NCBI GenBank assembly: GCA_017645245.1
Contig: JAGCPG010000061.1
Span: 1 to 37,998 of the forward strand
Length of the DNA: 37,998 bases
Source of the DNA: Bacteroidales bacterium
GTDB taxonomy: Bacteria > Bacteroidota > Bacteroidia > Bacteroidales > F082
Direction: 5' to 3'
Positions 9,601 through 18,039 of the stretch are shown in pieces (positions within the stretch are counted from its first letter, which is position 1; the number at the start of each line of letters is the position of its first letter). The notes beneath the pieces were generated by a model. That model saw only the letters and a list, made by a program, of their open reading frames with translations, was not told the origin of the DNA and searched no databases. Position numbers and translations under genes: made by a program.

Positions 9601-12232
9601 TGCTTCGGCTTATCAGACCTATACGGTCACGGTTGCTCCCGATGTTACTGGACATGGCACGGTCACGGGTGGTGGCGTGTTCGATTATGGCCAAAGTTGC
9701 ACGGTGACTGCCACGCCTGCCGATGACTATTTCTTCATCAATTGGACCTTGAACAACAGCATTGTTTCCTATACGCCTACCTATACTTTCAATGTCACAA
9801 GCGATATGGAGCTGGTAGCCAATTTCGTGGAGGGTCGCGTGATTGGCGACGGCGGCGATGCAACGAGCGATTACCTTCCTAGTTATAGTTTGTACAAAAA
9901 CACACTTTCTGAACAAATCTATACTTCTGAAGAGTTTGGCGATGCAGGTGTCATTACTAGCATTGCTTTCTATAACGGCGGCACAGAGAAGACGCGCTAC
10001 TACGATTTCTATATGAAAAACACGTCGAAGAGTTCCTTCACTGGAAATAGAGATTGGGAAACCATTTCCACTTCTGACAAAGTCTTTAGCGGCGGTGTCA
10101 CCATGGTGGCCAATGATTGGACGGTCATCACGTTGAATCCACCATTCTTCTATGACGGCACATCCAATGTGGTTCTTGTTTCTGACGACCATACCACTAC
10201 CAATACTAGCAGTGGTTTGAAGTGCCGCGTGTTTAATGCCCAAAGCCAGGCTATACGTGTCTATAACGAAAGTACGGACTACGACCCAACAAATACTTCG
10301 ACTTACTACGGGACGATCATGAATGTAAAGAACCAACTCCGTATCACCAAAGCGGCTCCATCCACAGAACCTGTCAACATAACGGTGAGCGCTAATCCCG
10401 CTCAAGGCGGTATAGTGACGGGTGGCGGTGAATATACCTTTGGAGAAACCTGTACGGTCACGGCTACAGCCAATACGGGCTACTTTTTCATCGGTTGGAC
10501 CGAAAACGACGAGATAATCTCCAATGATTTGGAAATCAGCTTTGTAGCTCTTAACGACAGGACTCTTGTGGCCTCGTTCATCCAAGCTACGGAAATAGGC
10601 ACGGGAGAAACAACCAACAACTATTTGCCGAGTTACAGCTATTATAATTACGCCTTGTCACAGCAGATTTACACGCCACAAGAAATCGGCATGGCTGGAA
10701 CCATCTCCTGCATGGCATTCTACAATGAAGGAGCGGAGAGAACCCGCACGTATGATTTCTATTTGGCCACGACGGATAAGTCGTTTTTCAGTGACAATGT
10801 CGATTGGATTACGGTGGCAGAATCTGACAAGGTGTTCAGTGGCAGCGTCACCATGGCCGCCAATGCTTGGACCTTCATTGTTTTTGACACCCCGTTTGAT
10901 TATGACGGCACCTCTAACCTAGTCATTGTGGCTGACGACAATTCAGGGAGATACGACACATCACCTTATATGTCATGCTCAGTTTACAACACAAGTACAA
11001 GTCAAGCCATCTATTCGTATAGCTCCTATACCAATTATAACCCAATGTCTCCTCCGACTACTTCAGGCTCCACCACTTATAATCCGAATGCCAATGCTGT
11101 TTTATCAGTGAAGAACCACCTTCTTCTTGGCATCTCGACATCACAAGCCCAAACCATTACCATCAACGCCTATAGCGGAGACGGAGGCTACTATCTCATC
11201 TCAGTTCCCTTCGAAGAAGTCGATCCCGAAACTGTGGAGCACATGCTTGACAACGATTTTGACCTTTACACCTTTGACGAGAGCCAGGATTACGAATGGA
11301 TCAATTACAAGGCTAGCAGCTACAACCTCGAAGCTGGCAAGGGCTATCTTTATGCCAATAGCAACAATGTGACCCTATCGTTTACAGGAACACCTTATAG
11401 CGGCAACGGTGAGGTAGCTTTGTCTTACACGCCAAATGCCGAGTTCCCGGGTTTCAACCTCATTGGCAACCCGTATGCAAGCAATGCCACTTTGGACATG
11501 CCTTATTACAGACTGAACAATGAGGGTAGTGCTTTGAAGGCTGAGACTGAAAACACGGCAATCGCCGTTTTGGAAGGCGTATTTGTGCGTGCATCGGCAG
11601 CTTCCCAAAAGGCCACCTTCACAACTCAAAATGCGGAACAAAAAGCCATAGCTCGCACCAACATTATGGTCAGCGGCAGCCATGGCAATGTGTTGGACAA
11701 CGCCATCATCCGTTTCGACGGCGGAGCAACTCTCGGCAAGTTCCAACTCAACGCAAATAGCACCAAGGTTTATTTCTCGCAAGAGAATAAGGACTACGCC
11801 ATTGTCGGCGCTGACAACGAGGGTGAAATACCTATCTATTTCAAGGCTGAAAAGAACGACAGCTACACAATGAGCTTTACCAACGAGGAAGTTGCGTTAA
11901 GTTACCTGCATCTCATTGACAACCTCACGGGTGCCGATGTCGATTTGCTCCAAACCCCAAGCTATAGCTTCCATGCCAAAACGACCGATTATGCCAGTCG
12001 ATTCAAGTTGGTGTTCGCTACCGGGGAAAACGACGACAACTTTGCATTCGTTAGCAACGGCGAGATCATCATCAACGGCGAAGGAACCGTTCAGGTGATT
12101 GACATGCTGGGTAGAGTGATCGGCACTTGGAGCACCGAAAAGAGCATCAGCACCAATGGAATGACTTCTGGTGTATATGTTTTGATACTGATCGGTGAGC
12201 AAGTGAAGACACAAAAAATTATTGTGAAATGA
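6620..12232 (+). CDS. Gingipain-like C25 family cysteine peptidase, multidomain T9SS cargo
   Basis: 1870 residues, last gene of the operon. Signal peptide 1-20; C25-type propeptide about 25-230; caspase-like catalytic domain about 245-600. The catalytic dyad is visible: His441 in NYTAHGTESSW and Cys474 in GNCCKTGNW, followed by the conserved PCFGE. An Ig-like C25 C-terminal domain (about 610-680), two CARDB-like beta domains (about 690-890) and a DSYGDGWNG-type domain (about 904-1000) follow. Then come two copies of an InlB-like repeat plus a ~180-residue beta module (about 1000-1503). The final ~350 residues match the end of the protein at 2133 and finish in a T9SS type A signal (MTSGVYVLILI ... 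TQKIIVK). Predicted secreted endopeptidase; P1 specificity is not predictable here. Confidence 0.9.
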   Translation: MKKHLFVLCAIAFSLSAMAQNNIRLRTTDKAACEKSDMTGLKASFSFSGLEVRELQSERGVFSTLTMPNTVIGGNEGEPQIPVVNQLIAIPFGATPTISVTHYSTTDFNLEEYGIHTLSPRQPDVWKDENPENVPFAYNEAAYQTRGLRTEPVVRVGVEGTLRGVRVGQMSIEPVSYDPVSNTIRVFNDIEVEVRFDGTDAKATEAILEKTYSPYFTGIYDQLFNGRALRDIYDEHPDLWSAPVKMLVIANRMFENCIQNWVAWKTLKGIYVDVNYTDVIGSTAEEIQSFIRDKYAQDAPSFLMIMGDQDQVVPSGIGSKTGCVTDLLYSSVDDDQFPDMLHSRLSAETVAQMTAMLNKGMEYEQYAMPDPSYLNNVLFVAGYDNTGWDITVGRPTVWYATNYYYNAEHGFANVNEFSHGSFDNCYTYLNSGVGFANYTAHGTESSWMNPEFTVDDVNNLTNEHKYFLAMGNCCKTGNWGFETPCFGETMTRAENKGAYAYIGSCPSTTWFNDYYFGVGATTHADGTMPTYEETTMGCYDAIWRNDAYNTVCAILYSGNLAGNAARALGYPVHCNPLYYWQAYHVLGDGSIMPYRVQPTPNIVSHLDILPIGIDSYEVDAVPGSYVAISKDGVLLGTALVGESGRAYVPITPVTEACNVTLCVTAPQRIPFIETIPAATIESAYISVDSFTPSQAHVGDYTDLSISFKNVGTEATSGITTVTLTSEDPNVVIDSDVNTFGTLVAAAITTVSGFQFHIVPGVADGELVTIHYAAANGAQTWEGNIVVNANEAVLAYHDMHWDGSFVPGETITVTTRFRNKGHYQANEAVATMSSTSDYITISNPSISIGTIGMDEMVTCQFTATIAANCPEDEQIPVTFTLEANGGLTVQGHETLKNSCKVVFELSDSYGDGWNGNKLYVSFDDGSPTQELTIEKGGGAFYELEIGHGVHVTLTWHSASMASECSFVVKYENDFVIYQTSGTPTSGVLYEFDCNCASAYQTYTVTVAPDVTGHGTVTGGGVFDYGQSCTVTATPADDYFFINWTLNNSIVSYTPTYTFNVTSDMELVANFVEGRVIGDGGDATSDYLPSYSLYKNTLSEQIYTSEEFGDAGVITSIAFYNGGTEKTRYYDFYMKNTSKSSFTGNRDWETISTSDKVFSGGVTMVANDWTVITLNPPFFYDGTSNVVLVSDDHTTTNTSSGLKCRVFNAQSQAIRVYNESTDYDPTNTSTYYGTIMNVKNQLRITKAAPSTEPVNITVSANPAQGGIVTGGGEYTFGETCTVTATANTGYFFIGWTENDEIISNDLEISFVALNDRTLVASFIQATEIGTGETTNNYLPSYSYYNYALSQQIYTPQEIGMAGTISCMAFYNEGAERTRTYDFYLATTDKSFFSDNVDWITVAESDKVFSGSVTMAANAWTFIVFDTPFDYDGTSNLVIVADDNSGRYDTSPYMSCSVYNTSTSQAIYSYSSYTNYNPMSPPTTSGSTTYNPNANAVLSVKNHLLLGISTSQAQTITINAYSGDGGYYLISVPFEEVDPETVEHMLDNDFDLYTFDESQDYEWINYKASSYNLEAGKGYLYANSNNVTLSFTGTPYSGNGEVALSYTPNAEFPGFNLIGNPYASNATLDMPYYRLNNEGSALKAETENTAIAVLEGVFVRASAASQKATFTTQNAEQKAIARTNIMVSGSHGNVLDNAIIRFDGGATLGKFQLNANSTKVYFSQENKDYAIVGADNEGEIPIYFKAEKNDSYTMSFTNEEVALSYLHLIDNLTGADVDLLQTPSYSFHAKTTDYASRFKLVFATGENDDNFAFVSNGEIIINGEGTVQVIDMLGRVIGTWSTEKSISTNGMTSGVYVLILIGEQVKTQKIIVK
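9618..11130 (+). repeat. In-gene tandem duplication, ~758-bp unit, in the C25 protease
   Basis: Unit 1 (about 9618-10375) and unit 2 (about 10376-11130) each encode an InlB-like repeat (TVTVAP..., ITVSAN...; both with TGGG and CTVTAT) followed by a ~180-residue module. Matching landmarks in the module are YLPSYS, QQIYT or EQIYT, RTYDFY or RYYDFY, SDKVFSG and YDGTSN. The copies have diverged, so the duplication is old. The module may be a substrate- or surface-binding domain. Confidence 0.85.
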
Positions 12233-12235
12233 CGC

Positions 12236-13015
12236 TTAGTTAAACACCACTTGGATCGTTGAGCGAAGCTCGATGCCCCAGAGTGATGCCATCTTGGCAT
12301 GGTTGAGGGCGATTTCGAGATAGCCGTGGGTGCCGAAGAGCGCCACCGGATCGAGTGGATCCACGTCGTCGTAACATTCCGAGATCTCATCAATGGTATA
12401 GAGATCGCCCTTGACCTTGATGGTGAAAGCACGTCCCTTGCCCACCTGCTCGAACAGCTCCCTGGAGATGTTGGTGATGAGGTTGTCGTAGGAATCGATG
12501 TGCATGACGATGCCTTCGATGACATTGTTCTTGACGATGGCGCAGAACGAGCCGCCATCGTTGAGCTTCTCACGCTTAGCGCCTATATTTGACAGGGGTT
12601 CACCTTTGGCGATCATGACGGCCACCTTGGCGAAACGGTCGCGCGTGGCGAAAGTGAAAAAGTCCGTGTCCTGCTCCACGTCGATATACACAGCTTCCTC
12701 AAAATCACCATCGAGGATATGGCTGAAGATGCCGTTGTCGGTGGAGATGAAGTACTGCCCACGGGCCTTTACCACCACGTGTGGACACTTGTCAGACTCG
12801 ATGGCCTCGACCGCGATGATATGGATGGTGCCTTCGGGGAAGTTACGATAGCAGTTGTGCAGCGTAAAGCCCGCCTGAACGATGTTGAACGGCGCAATGT
12901 CGTGGGAGATTTCCACAATGTTGGCATTAGGAAGTTGAGACAAAATGACGCCTTTCACCGCCGCGGCATAGTAGTCGGAGGTGCCCCAATCGCTTGTCAA
13001 CGTAATGATTGCCAT
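12236..13015 (-). CDS. SAM hydroxide adenosyltransferase family protein (DUF62)
   Basis: 259 residues. The N-terminus (ITLTSDWGTSDYYAAAVKG), the TDNGIFS motif and DSYDNLITNI are hallmarks of the DUF62 / SAM hydroxide adenosyltransferase family, related to fluorinase and chlorinase, which split S-adenosylmethionine into adenosine and methionine. The usual VDPGVG...R stretch reads VEAIESDKCPH here and the usual FHGRD reads TFATRD, so residues equivalent to the Asp-Arg-His triad of characterised SAM hydrolases appear replaced. From memory this is normal for the Bacteroidota branch, whose activity is uncertain. It converges on the protease gene with a 3-bp gap and has promoter TATCTTTG at 13051-13044. 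Confidence 0.85.
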   Translation of the reverse strand: MAIITLTSDWGTSDYYAAAVKGVILSQLPNANIVEISHDIAPFNIVQAGFTLHNCYRNFPEGTIHIIAVEAIESDKCPHVVVKARGQYFISTDNGIFSHILDGDFEEAVYIDVEQDTDFFTFATRDRFAKVAVMIAKGEPLSNIGAKREKLNDGGSFCAIVKNNVIEGIVMHIDSYDNLITNISRELFEQVGKGRAFTIKVKGDLYTIDEISECYDDVDPLDPVALFGTHGYLEIALNHAKMASLWGIELRSTIQVVFN

Positions 13016-13043
13016 CTGTAACTCGAAAAAATTTTTGTGTTTG

Positions 13044-13096
13044 CAAAGATAACACTAATTATGAAAATGTGGAAAAAAAACAATTCATTACCTTTG
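13044..13096. promoter_or_regulatory. Divergent promoters between the DUF62 gene and phoH
   Basis: Minus strand TATCTTTG at 13051-13044 faces the DUF62 gene (leader about 20 nt). Plus strand TACCTTTG at 13089-13096 faces phoH. Neither has an ideal -33 TTG at the usual spacing. Confidence 0.6.
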
Positions 13097-13115
13097 CAAA
13101 AATTTACGAACAAAA

Positions 13116-14081
13116 ATGGCAGAACAGATACTCCAGATAGAAAACGTCGATCCGAAGGACCTTTACGGGCCCAACGACAAGTATTTGGACAAGGTGAAAT
13201 CGCTGTTTCCGAAGCTGAAGATCATTGCTCGCGGGGACTTCGTGAAGGTGATGGGCGACGAGGAGGAGATGGAATCGTTCATCAGCCGATTCGAGATGCT
13301 CACTGTGCAGTTGGAGCGCAAGGGCAAGATCGATGAGCGCGACATCGACGACGTGATGAAGGCCAACTCCGACTTGGAGCTGCAACAGAAGATGTCGGAG
13401 AGCGACGTGCTGGTGTTCGGTCGCGGCGGCATGGCCATCCGGGCCATCACCGCCAACCAAAAGCGGATGGTGAGCGCCTCCGAGCACAAGGATCTGGTCT
13501 TCGCCATCGGTCCGGCGGGCACCGGCAAGACCTACACTGCCGTTGCCTTGGCCGTCAGGGCGCTGAAGGCCAAGCAGGTCAGGAGGATCATCCTGACCCG
13601 TCCTGCGGTGGAGGCCGACGAGCATCTAGGGTTTTTGCCCGGCGACTTGAAAGACAAGCTCGATCCCTACCTCCAGCCTTTGTATGATGCCTTACGCGAC
13701 ATGCTGCCCTCCTCCAAACTCGAAGGCTTCATGGAGGATAAGACCATCGAGATCGCGCCATTGGCCTTCATGCGTGGCCGCACCCTGGATCACGCGTTCG
13801 TCATCTTGGACGAGGCCCAAAACGCCACCCGCAGCCAGTTGAAGATGTTCCTCACCCGCATGGGTCGCTCCGCCAAGTTCATCGTCACTGGCGACATCAC
13901 GCAGATCGACCTGCCGCCCAAGACCCCTTCGGGACTGCCCCAAGCCATGGAGGTGCTGAAAGACGTGGACGGCATCGAGTTCATCATGCTTGACGATAAG
14001 GACGTGGTGAGGCATAAACTGGTTACCGATATTGTAAATGCATACAAAAAACATCATAATGAAAGCACTGACGAAGACTGA
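13116..14081 (+). CDS. phoH: PhoH family NTPase
   Basis: 321 residues. An N-terminal region (about 1-110) with a KH-like fold precedes the PhoH ATPase core. Walker A is GPAGTGKT at about 132-139 and Walker B is VILDEAQN at about 227-234, followed by the family motifs [13 protein letters not shown] and QIDLP. PhoH/PhoL proteins are cytoplasmic RNA-associated NTPases linked to ribosome and rRNA quality control; the exact role here is inferred from the family. First gene of a three-gene operon: its last 23 bp overlap the start of purC. Confidence 0.92.
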   Translation: MAEQILQIENVDPKDLYGPNDKYLDKVKSLFPKLKIIARGDFVKVMGDEEEMESFISRFEMLTVQLERKGKIDERDIDDVMKANSDLELQQKMSESDVLVFGRGGMAIRAITANQKRMVSASEHKDLVFAIGPAGTGKTYTAVALAVRALKAKQVRRIILTRPAVEADEHLGFLPGDLKDKLDPYLQPLYDALRDMLPSSKLEGFMEDKTIEIAPLAFMRGRTLDHAFVILDEAQNATRSQLKMFLTRMGRSAKFIVTGDITQIDLPPKTPSGLPQAMEVLKDVDGIEFIMLDDKDVVRHKLVTDIVNAYKKHHNESTDED

Positions 14082-15003
14082 ATTCAACTTCCCTGGTCAG
14101 ACCAAGGTATACCACGGCAAGGTCCGTGATTGTTATTTCATCAACAACGAGACCATGGTGATGGTCGCCACCGACCGCATTTCGGCGTTCGACGTCATCC
14201 TGCCCAAGGGCATCCCCTACAAGGGACAGGTGCTGAGCCAAATTGCCGCCATGTTCCTCGATGCCACCGCCGACATCGTTCCCAACTGGAAGCTTGCAAC
14301 GCCCGACCCAATGGTCACCGTGGGACGCCTCTGCCAGCCCTTCCCCATCGAGATGATCATCCGTGGTTATCTGACGGGAAGCTCTTGGCGCACCTACAAG
14401 AGCGGACAACATGTAATTTGCGGCGTGCAGATCCCCGATGGCATGAAGGAGCACCAAAAGTTCGCCGAACCCATCATCACCCCGACCACCAAGGCCGAAG
14501 AAGGCCACGACGAGGACATTTCCCGTGAGGAAATCATTGCCCGCGGACTGATCAGCGAGAAGGATTACACACAAATTGAAAAGATCACAAGGAAGCTCTT
14601 CCAAAGAGGCACTGAGATCGCCGCCAAGCAAGGCTTGATCTTGGTGGACACCAAATACGAGTTCGGCAAGATCGGCGACCAGATCGTGCTGATGGACGAG
14701 ATCCACACCCCCGACTCGTCGCGTTACTTCATCGCCGACCAGTATGAGGAGCGTTTCGCCAAAGGCGAGCCCCAGGTGCAGCTCTCCAAAGAGTTCGTCC
14801 GCGAATGGCTGATGGCCAACGGTTTCCAAGGCAAGGAAGGCCAGAAAGTGCCTGAGATGACCCCTGAATACGTCGAAAGCGTCTCCGAGCGCTACATTGA
14901 GCTGTATGAGAAGGTCACGGGACACAAGTTCGAGAAGGCGCCTGATTCGGAAGACCTTGCCAAACGCATCGAAACCAACGTCATGAAATATTTAAAGCAT
15001 TAA
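14059..15003 (+). CDS. purC: Phosphoribosylaminoimidazole-succinocarboxamide synthase (SAICAR synthetase)
   Basis: 314 residues from the ATG at 14059 ([14 protein letters not shown]), the usual Bacteroidales start; an in-frame ATG at 14038 would add seven residues and is less likely. The enzyme joins aspartate to CAIR using ATP in de novo purine synthesis. Family motifs are plain: [37 protein letters not shown]-type ([10 protein letters not shown]), LVDTKYEFG and [11 protein letters not shown]. Overlaps the end of phoH by 23 bp and ends 3 bp before the peptidase gene at 15007, so all three are probably co-transcribed and translationally coupled. Confidence 0.97.
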   Translation: MKALTKTEFNFPGQTKVYHGKVRDCYFINNETMVMVATDRISAFDVILPKGIPYKGQVLSQIAAMFLDATADIVPNWKLATPDPMVTVGRLCQPFPIEMIIRGYLTGSSWRTYKSGQHVICGVQIPDGMKEHQKFAEPIITPTTKAEEGHDEDISREEIIARGLISEKDYTQIEKITRKLFQRGTEIAAKQGLILVDTKYEFGKIGDQIVLMDEIHTPDSSRYFIADQYEERFAKGEPQVQLSKEFVREWLMANGFQGKEGQKVPEMTPEYVESVSERYIELYEKVTGHKFEKAPDSEDLAKRIETNVMKYLKH

Positions 15004-15006
15004 AAT

Positions 15007-17145
15007 ATGAAAAAGAAACTATTGATTGTGATGGCTTTGCTATCGGTGATGGTGGCCAAAGCCGACGAAGGCATGTGGTTGCCTTACGCCTTAAATGGCC
15101 AGAACCTTGCCGAGATGCAAGCCATGGGCTGCAAACTCACCGCTGAGCAGATCTTCAGCTTCAACCAGCCCAGCATCAAGGATGCCATCGTCCAATTCGG
15201 CGGCGGCTGCACCGGTGAGATCATCTCCCCCGAGGGACTGTTGCTCACCAACCACCACTGCGGCTTGAGCTATGTGCAGAAGCACTCATCCGTGGAACAT
15301 GACTACCTGACTGATGGCTTCTGGGCCCACAACAAGAGCGAGGAACTGCCCAACCCAGGTCTTTCAGTGCTCTTCTTAAACAAGGTCGAAGATGTGACTT
15401 CGGCCATTCTTGAAGGTGTCACTGCCGAGACCACCGAAGCCGAACGAGAGGACCTCGTTTACGCCAACATGGACAAGCTGACCAAGGATCGCAAGGGCGA
15501 CCGCAAGGTGCGCGTTGAGATCGTGCCTTTCTACAGCGGCAACCAATACATCCTGTTTGAATATGACGAATTCACCGACGTGCGTTTGGTATGCTGTCCG
15601 CCTTGGGGTATCGGCAAGTTCGGCGCCGACACTGACAACTGGACCTGGCCTCGCCATAAGGGCGACTTCAACATCTTCCGCGTGTATACCGCTCCCGACG
15701 GCAGTCCAGCCTCCTACTCGGCCGACAATATTCCGATGAAGAGCAAATGGTATCTGCCCATCAACCTGGATGGTGTGAAGCCTGGCGACTATGCCATGAT
15801 CTTGGGTTATCCCGGCTCGACCGACCGCTACTCCACGTCCTACACCGTGAAGAACGTCATCGAGGAAGAAGGTCCCGCCATCATCGACTGCCGCACCACC
15901 AAGCTCGACAACTACCGCAAGTACATGGACGCCGACCAAGAGGTCTTCATCATGTACGCTTCCAAGCAGGCCAGCGTGTCGAACTATTGGAAATATTACA
16001 TTGGTCAGGTGAAGCAATTGAAGCGCAATCACGTGTATGAGCGCCGTCTCGCACAAGAGCAAGACTTCAAGGACTGGGTCAACGCCAGCCCCGCCAGAAA
16101 AGCCGAATACGGCAACATCTTTGACGGCATCGAACAGAAATGGAATATCCTGGATGAAATCCAGAAATCGTTTGTGTATCATCGCGAAGCGGGCTGGAAC
16201 GGCGGCGAGGCCATCGCCTTCAGTCGCAGGTTCATGCGCATCAACAAAATGTTCGAGGATAAGGCCAACAAAGCCGACATCAAGGCAGCTGCCGAAAAGA
16301 TGCAACCTCAAGTGGATGCCTTCTTCAAGGACTACAGCATGCCGCTTGACCGCGATGTCACTGCTGCACTACTGGCTTTGTTCTACAAGAACATTCCCGT
16401 GGCTTTGATGCCGCAGCAAGTATTGAAAATTGGCATGGAAAACGAGGGGGATTTCACCGCTTGGACGGCCAAGGCCTTCGAGAAGAGCATTTTCACCGAC
16501 AAAGCCCGTCTGGAGAAGTGGATGCAAAAGCCCAAATCACTTGACAAAGACCCGCTGTTTGCCTTGTCAATGAATATCATCGATTCGTATCAAGCCTTGT
16601 ATGCCCGTTATGAAGAGGCCCAGAACCTCGGCAACAAGGGCGAGCGTCTTTACATGAAGGGTTTGATGGAGATGCAGCAGGACCGCAACTTCTACCCTGA
16701 CGCCAACTTCACCATGCGTTTGACCTACGGCACCGTGGAGCCTTACAAGGCCGCCGACGCCGTCAACTACAACTATTACACCACCATGGACGGCGTGATG
16801 GCCAAGTACGTGCCCGGCAACTGGGAGTTCGACATCCCTCAGGATGTGCGCGACCTCGTGGCCAAGAAGGACTACGGCCGTTATGCCAATGAGGACGGCG
16901 AGCTGATCGTCAACTTCATCACCACCAACGACATCACGGGCGGCAACTCCGGCAGCCCCGTCATCGACGGCGAGGGCAACCTGATCGGCCTAGCCTTCGA
17001 CGGCAACTGGGAAGCCATGAGCGGCGACCTAAGCTTTGAGAACAAGGTGCAGCGTACCATCTGCATGGATGCCCGCTACCTGCTCTGGTGCATTGAGAAG
17101 GTCGGCAAGTGCGACAATATTATTAAGGAGTTGGAAATCAAATAG
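15007..17145 (+). CDS. S46 family dipeptidyl peptidase, DPP7-like
   Basis: 712 residues, the normal S46 length. Signal peptide about 1-19, so periplasmic. The chymotrypsin-like triad is present: His84 in TNHHCG, an Asp in DNWTWPRHKGDF (about 210-221) and Ser648 in GGNSGSP. The enzyme removes dipeptides from peptide N-termini, feeding peptide uptake. Residue 666 in FDGNWEA is Gly; DPP11, which prefers Asp/Glu at P1, has Arg at the equivalent place, so a DPP7-like preference for hydrophobic P1 is inferred. This suits an organism that also secretes a C25 endopeptidase. Last gene of the phoH-purC operon, followed by a strong terminator. Confidence 0.92.
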   Translation: MKKKLLIVMALLSVMVAKADEGMWLPYALNGQNLAEMQAMGCKLTAEQIFSFNQPSIKDAIVQFGGGCTGEIISPEGLLLTNHHCGLSYVQKHSSVEHDYLTDGFWAHNKSEELPNPGLSVLFLNKVEDVTSAILEGVTAETTEAEREDLVYANMDKLTKDRKGDRKVRVEIVPFYSGNQYILFEYDEFTDVRLVCCPPWGIGKFGADTDNWTWPRHKGDFNIFRVYTAPDGSPASYSADNIPMKSKWYLPINLDGVKPGDYAMILGYPGSTDRYSTSYTVKNVIEEEGPAIIDCRTTKLDNYRKYMDADQEVFIMYASKQASVSNYWKYYIGQVKQLKRNHVYERRLAQEQDFKDWVNASPARKAEYGNIFDGIEQKWNILDEIQKSFVYHREAGWNGGEAIAFSRRFMRINKMFEDKANKADIKAAAEKMQPQVDAFFKDYSMPLDRDVTAALLALFYKNIPVALMPQQVLKIGMENEGDFTAWTAKAFEKSIFTDKARLEKWMQKPKSLDKDPLFALSMNIIDSYQALYARYEEAQNLGNKGERLYMKGLMEMQQDRNFYPDANFTMRLTYGTVEPYKAADAVNYNYYTTMDGVMAKYVPGNWEFDIPQDVRDLVAKKDYGRYANEDGELIVNFITTNDITGGNSGSPVIDGEGNLIGLAFDGNWEAMSGDLSFENKVQRTICMDARYLLWCIEKVGKCDNIIKELEIK

Positions 17146-17169
17146 AATTGTTTTCTATATTTTGAACAT

Positions 17170-17202
17170 AAGGCTGTCACAATTGTGGCAGCCTTATTTT
17201 TC
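17170..17202. terminator. Bidirectional terminator between dpp7-like gene and the PIN toxin
   Basis: Arms 17170-17180 and 17185-17195 pair over 11 bp (one T-G wobble) around an AATT loop, with a T run after it on the plus strand and A/T-rich sequence on the other side. It ends the peptidase operon and overlaps the stop of the PIN gene on the opposite strand. Confidence 0.85.
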
Positions 17203-17601
17203 TGTCAGCATCATTAATAATTCATTTGGCGTAACCACGATGGGGCTTTTCGGAAAATGTTTGAGATTACCTGTAACCAGATAGGAGCCTTTTTTTGCGA
17301 GCGCTACTTCATAGAACACAAGATCTTTAAGATCAACGAACTTTTCCTTACTTTCCGTTCGGGAAACGTTGATTCCAAGTTTAACGATAGACTTTATCGT
17401 ACTTGCGACAACTGGTTTAAGAAGATTGAATTGGGGCCGATGAAGCACCTCGTCATATTCAGCTATAATCTCTTCATTATAAACTGGAATGATCTTCTCT
17501 TGGGAAATTGCTCTCATCACCTGAACTGTTGAAGCGTTCGGGTGAGGAGTAATCATAGCTGACACAATAACGTTGGTATCAATAACAACATGCAAACTCA
17601 T
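17194..17601 (-). CDS. PIN-domain toxin of a type II toxin-antitoxin pair (COG1569-like)
   Basis: 135 residues. The N-terminus VVIDTNVIVSAM carries the first catalytic Asp (D8) of PIN ribonucleases; EEIIAEYDEVL supplies the conserved acidic residue in the middle, and DLKDLVFYEVALA with TGNLKHF is the C-terminal metal-binding half. PIN toxins are Mg-dependent RNases. The start overlaps the antitoxin stop (ATGA, 17598-17601), showing translational coupling. The antitoxin comes first, as usual. The length and TGNLKHF ending place it in the 'putative toxin component, PIN family' group. Confidence 0.85.
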   Translation of the reverse strand: MSLHVVIDTNVIVSAMITPHPNASTVQVMRAISQEKIIPVYNEEIIAEYDEVLHRPQFNLLKPVVASTIKSIVKLGINVSRTESKEKFVDLKDLVFYEVALAKKGSYLVTGNLKHFPKSPIVVTPNELLMMLTEK

Positions 17602-17888
17602 CTTTCAGCCCTGGCTTTTCTGATTTCCTCATCGATTTCCTCCATGGTAAGGTCGGGAGTACCACCGCTTTCGGCCCATCTCCTCATGGCTTTAAATGCC
17701 TCATAACTCTCAGCCAAAGCTGCTTCCCTATCCGATCTGATCTCAAAAGGAATTTTTCCACGTTGCACCACCGCTTTTGCAAAAATGTTCATAGCGGTAT
17801 TGGCACTCATGCCAAACTCGGCACAAAGTGCGTCGAAACGTTGTTTTAAAAGTGAGTCCATCCTCACCGTCATGGATACTTGAGCCAT
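17598..17888 (-). CDS. RelB/DinJ-type antitoxin
   Basis: 96 residues from ATG 17888 (MAQVSMTVRMDSLLKQRFDA); an in-frame upstream start at 17933 would lie before the promoter -7 box and is rejected. The N-terminus is a ribbon-helix-helix of the RelB/DinJ family: SMTVRMD strand, then helices with FGMSANTAMNIFAK, then GKIPFEI. The C-terminal half (EAFKAMRRWAE...) would wrap the toxin. It is expected to repress its own promoter, TATCTTTG at 17918-17911. Its partner is a PIN RNase rather than a RelE/YafQ fold. Confidence 0.85.
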   Translation of the reverse strand: MAQVSMTVRMDSLLKQRFDALCAEFGMSANTAMNIFAKAVVQRGKIPFEIRSDREAALAESYEAFKAMRRWAESGGTPDLTMEEIDEEIRKARAER

Positions 17889-17910
17889 AGTAATTGCGTT
17901 AAGATCTGCG

Positions 17911-17918
17911 CAAAGATA
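17911..17918 (-). promoter_or_regulatory. -7 box of the RelB-PIN operon
   Basis: Minus strand TATCTTTG, 23 nt before the antitoxin ATG. No clear -33 TTG. The palindromic ATCATGAT at about 17930-17937 just upstream could be an operator for the ribbon-helix-helix antitoxin. Confidence 0.5.
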
Positions 17919-18039
17919 CGAATTTTTAATCATGATGATATATTTTTAAAGCATTTTTAAATAAAACGATATCAAAAAGACGTAAATTTGTATCTCGACT
18001 GCAAAAATACTACAATTATTTAAGTTTGCAACTATTTTT

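Noticed and set aside
9509-10585. 358-codon minus-strand frame inside the C25 protease gene
   Set aside because: Antisense of a confidently assigned domain repeat; no family motif, no promoter.
14023-14925. 300-codon minus-strand frame opposite purC, and a similar one at 15376-16311
   Set aside because: Shadow frames caused by the codon bias of the real genes.
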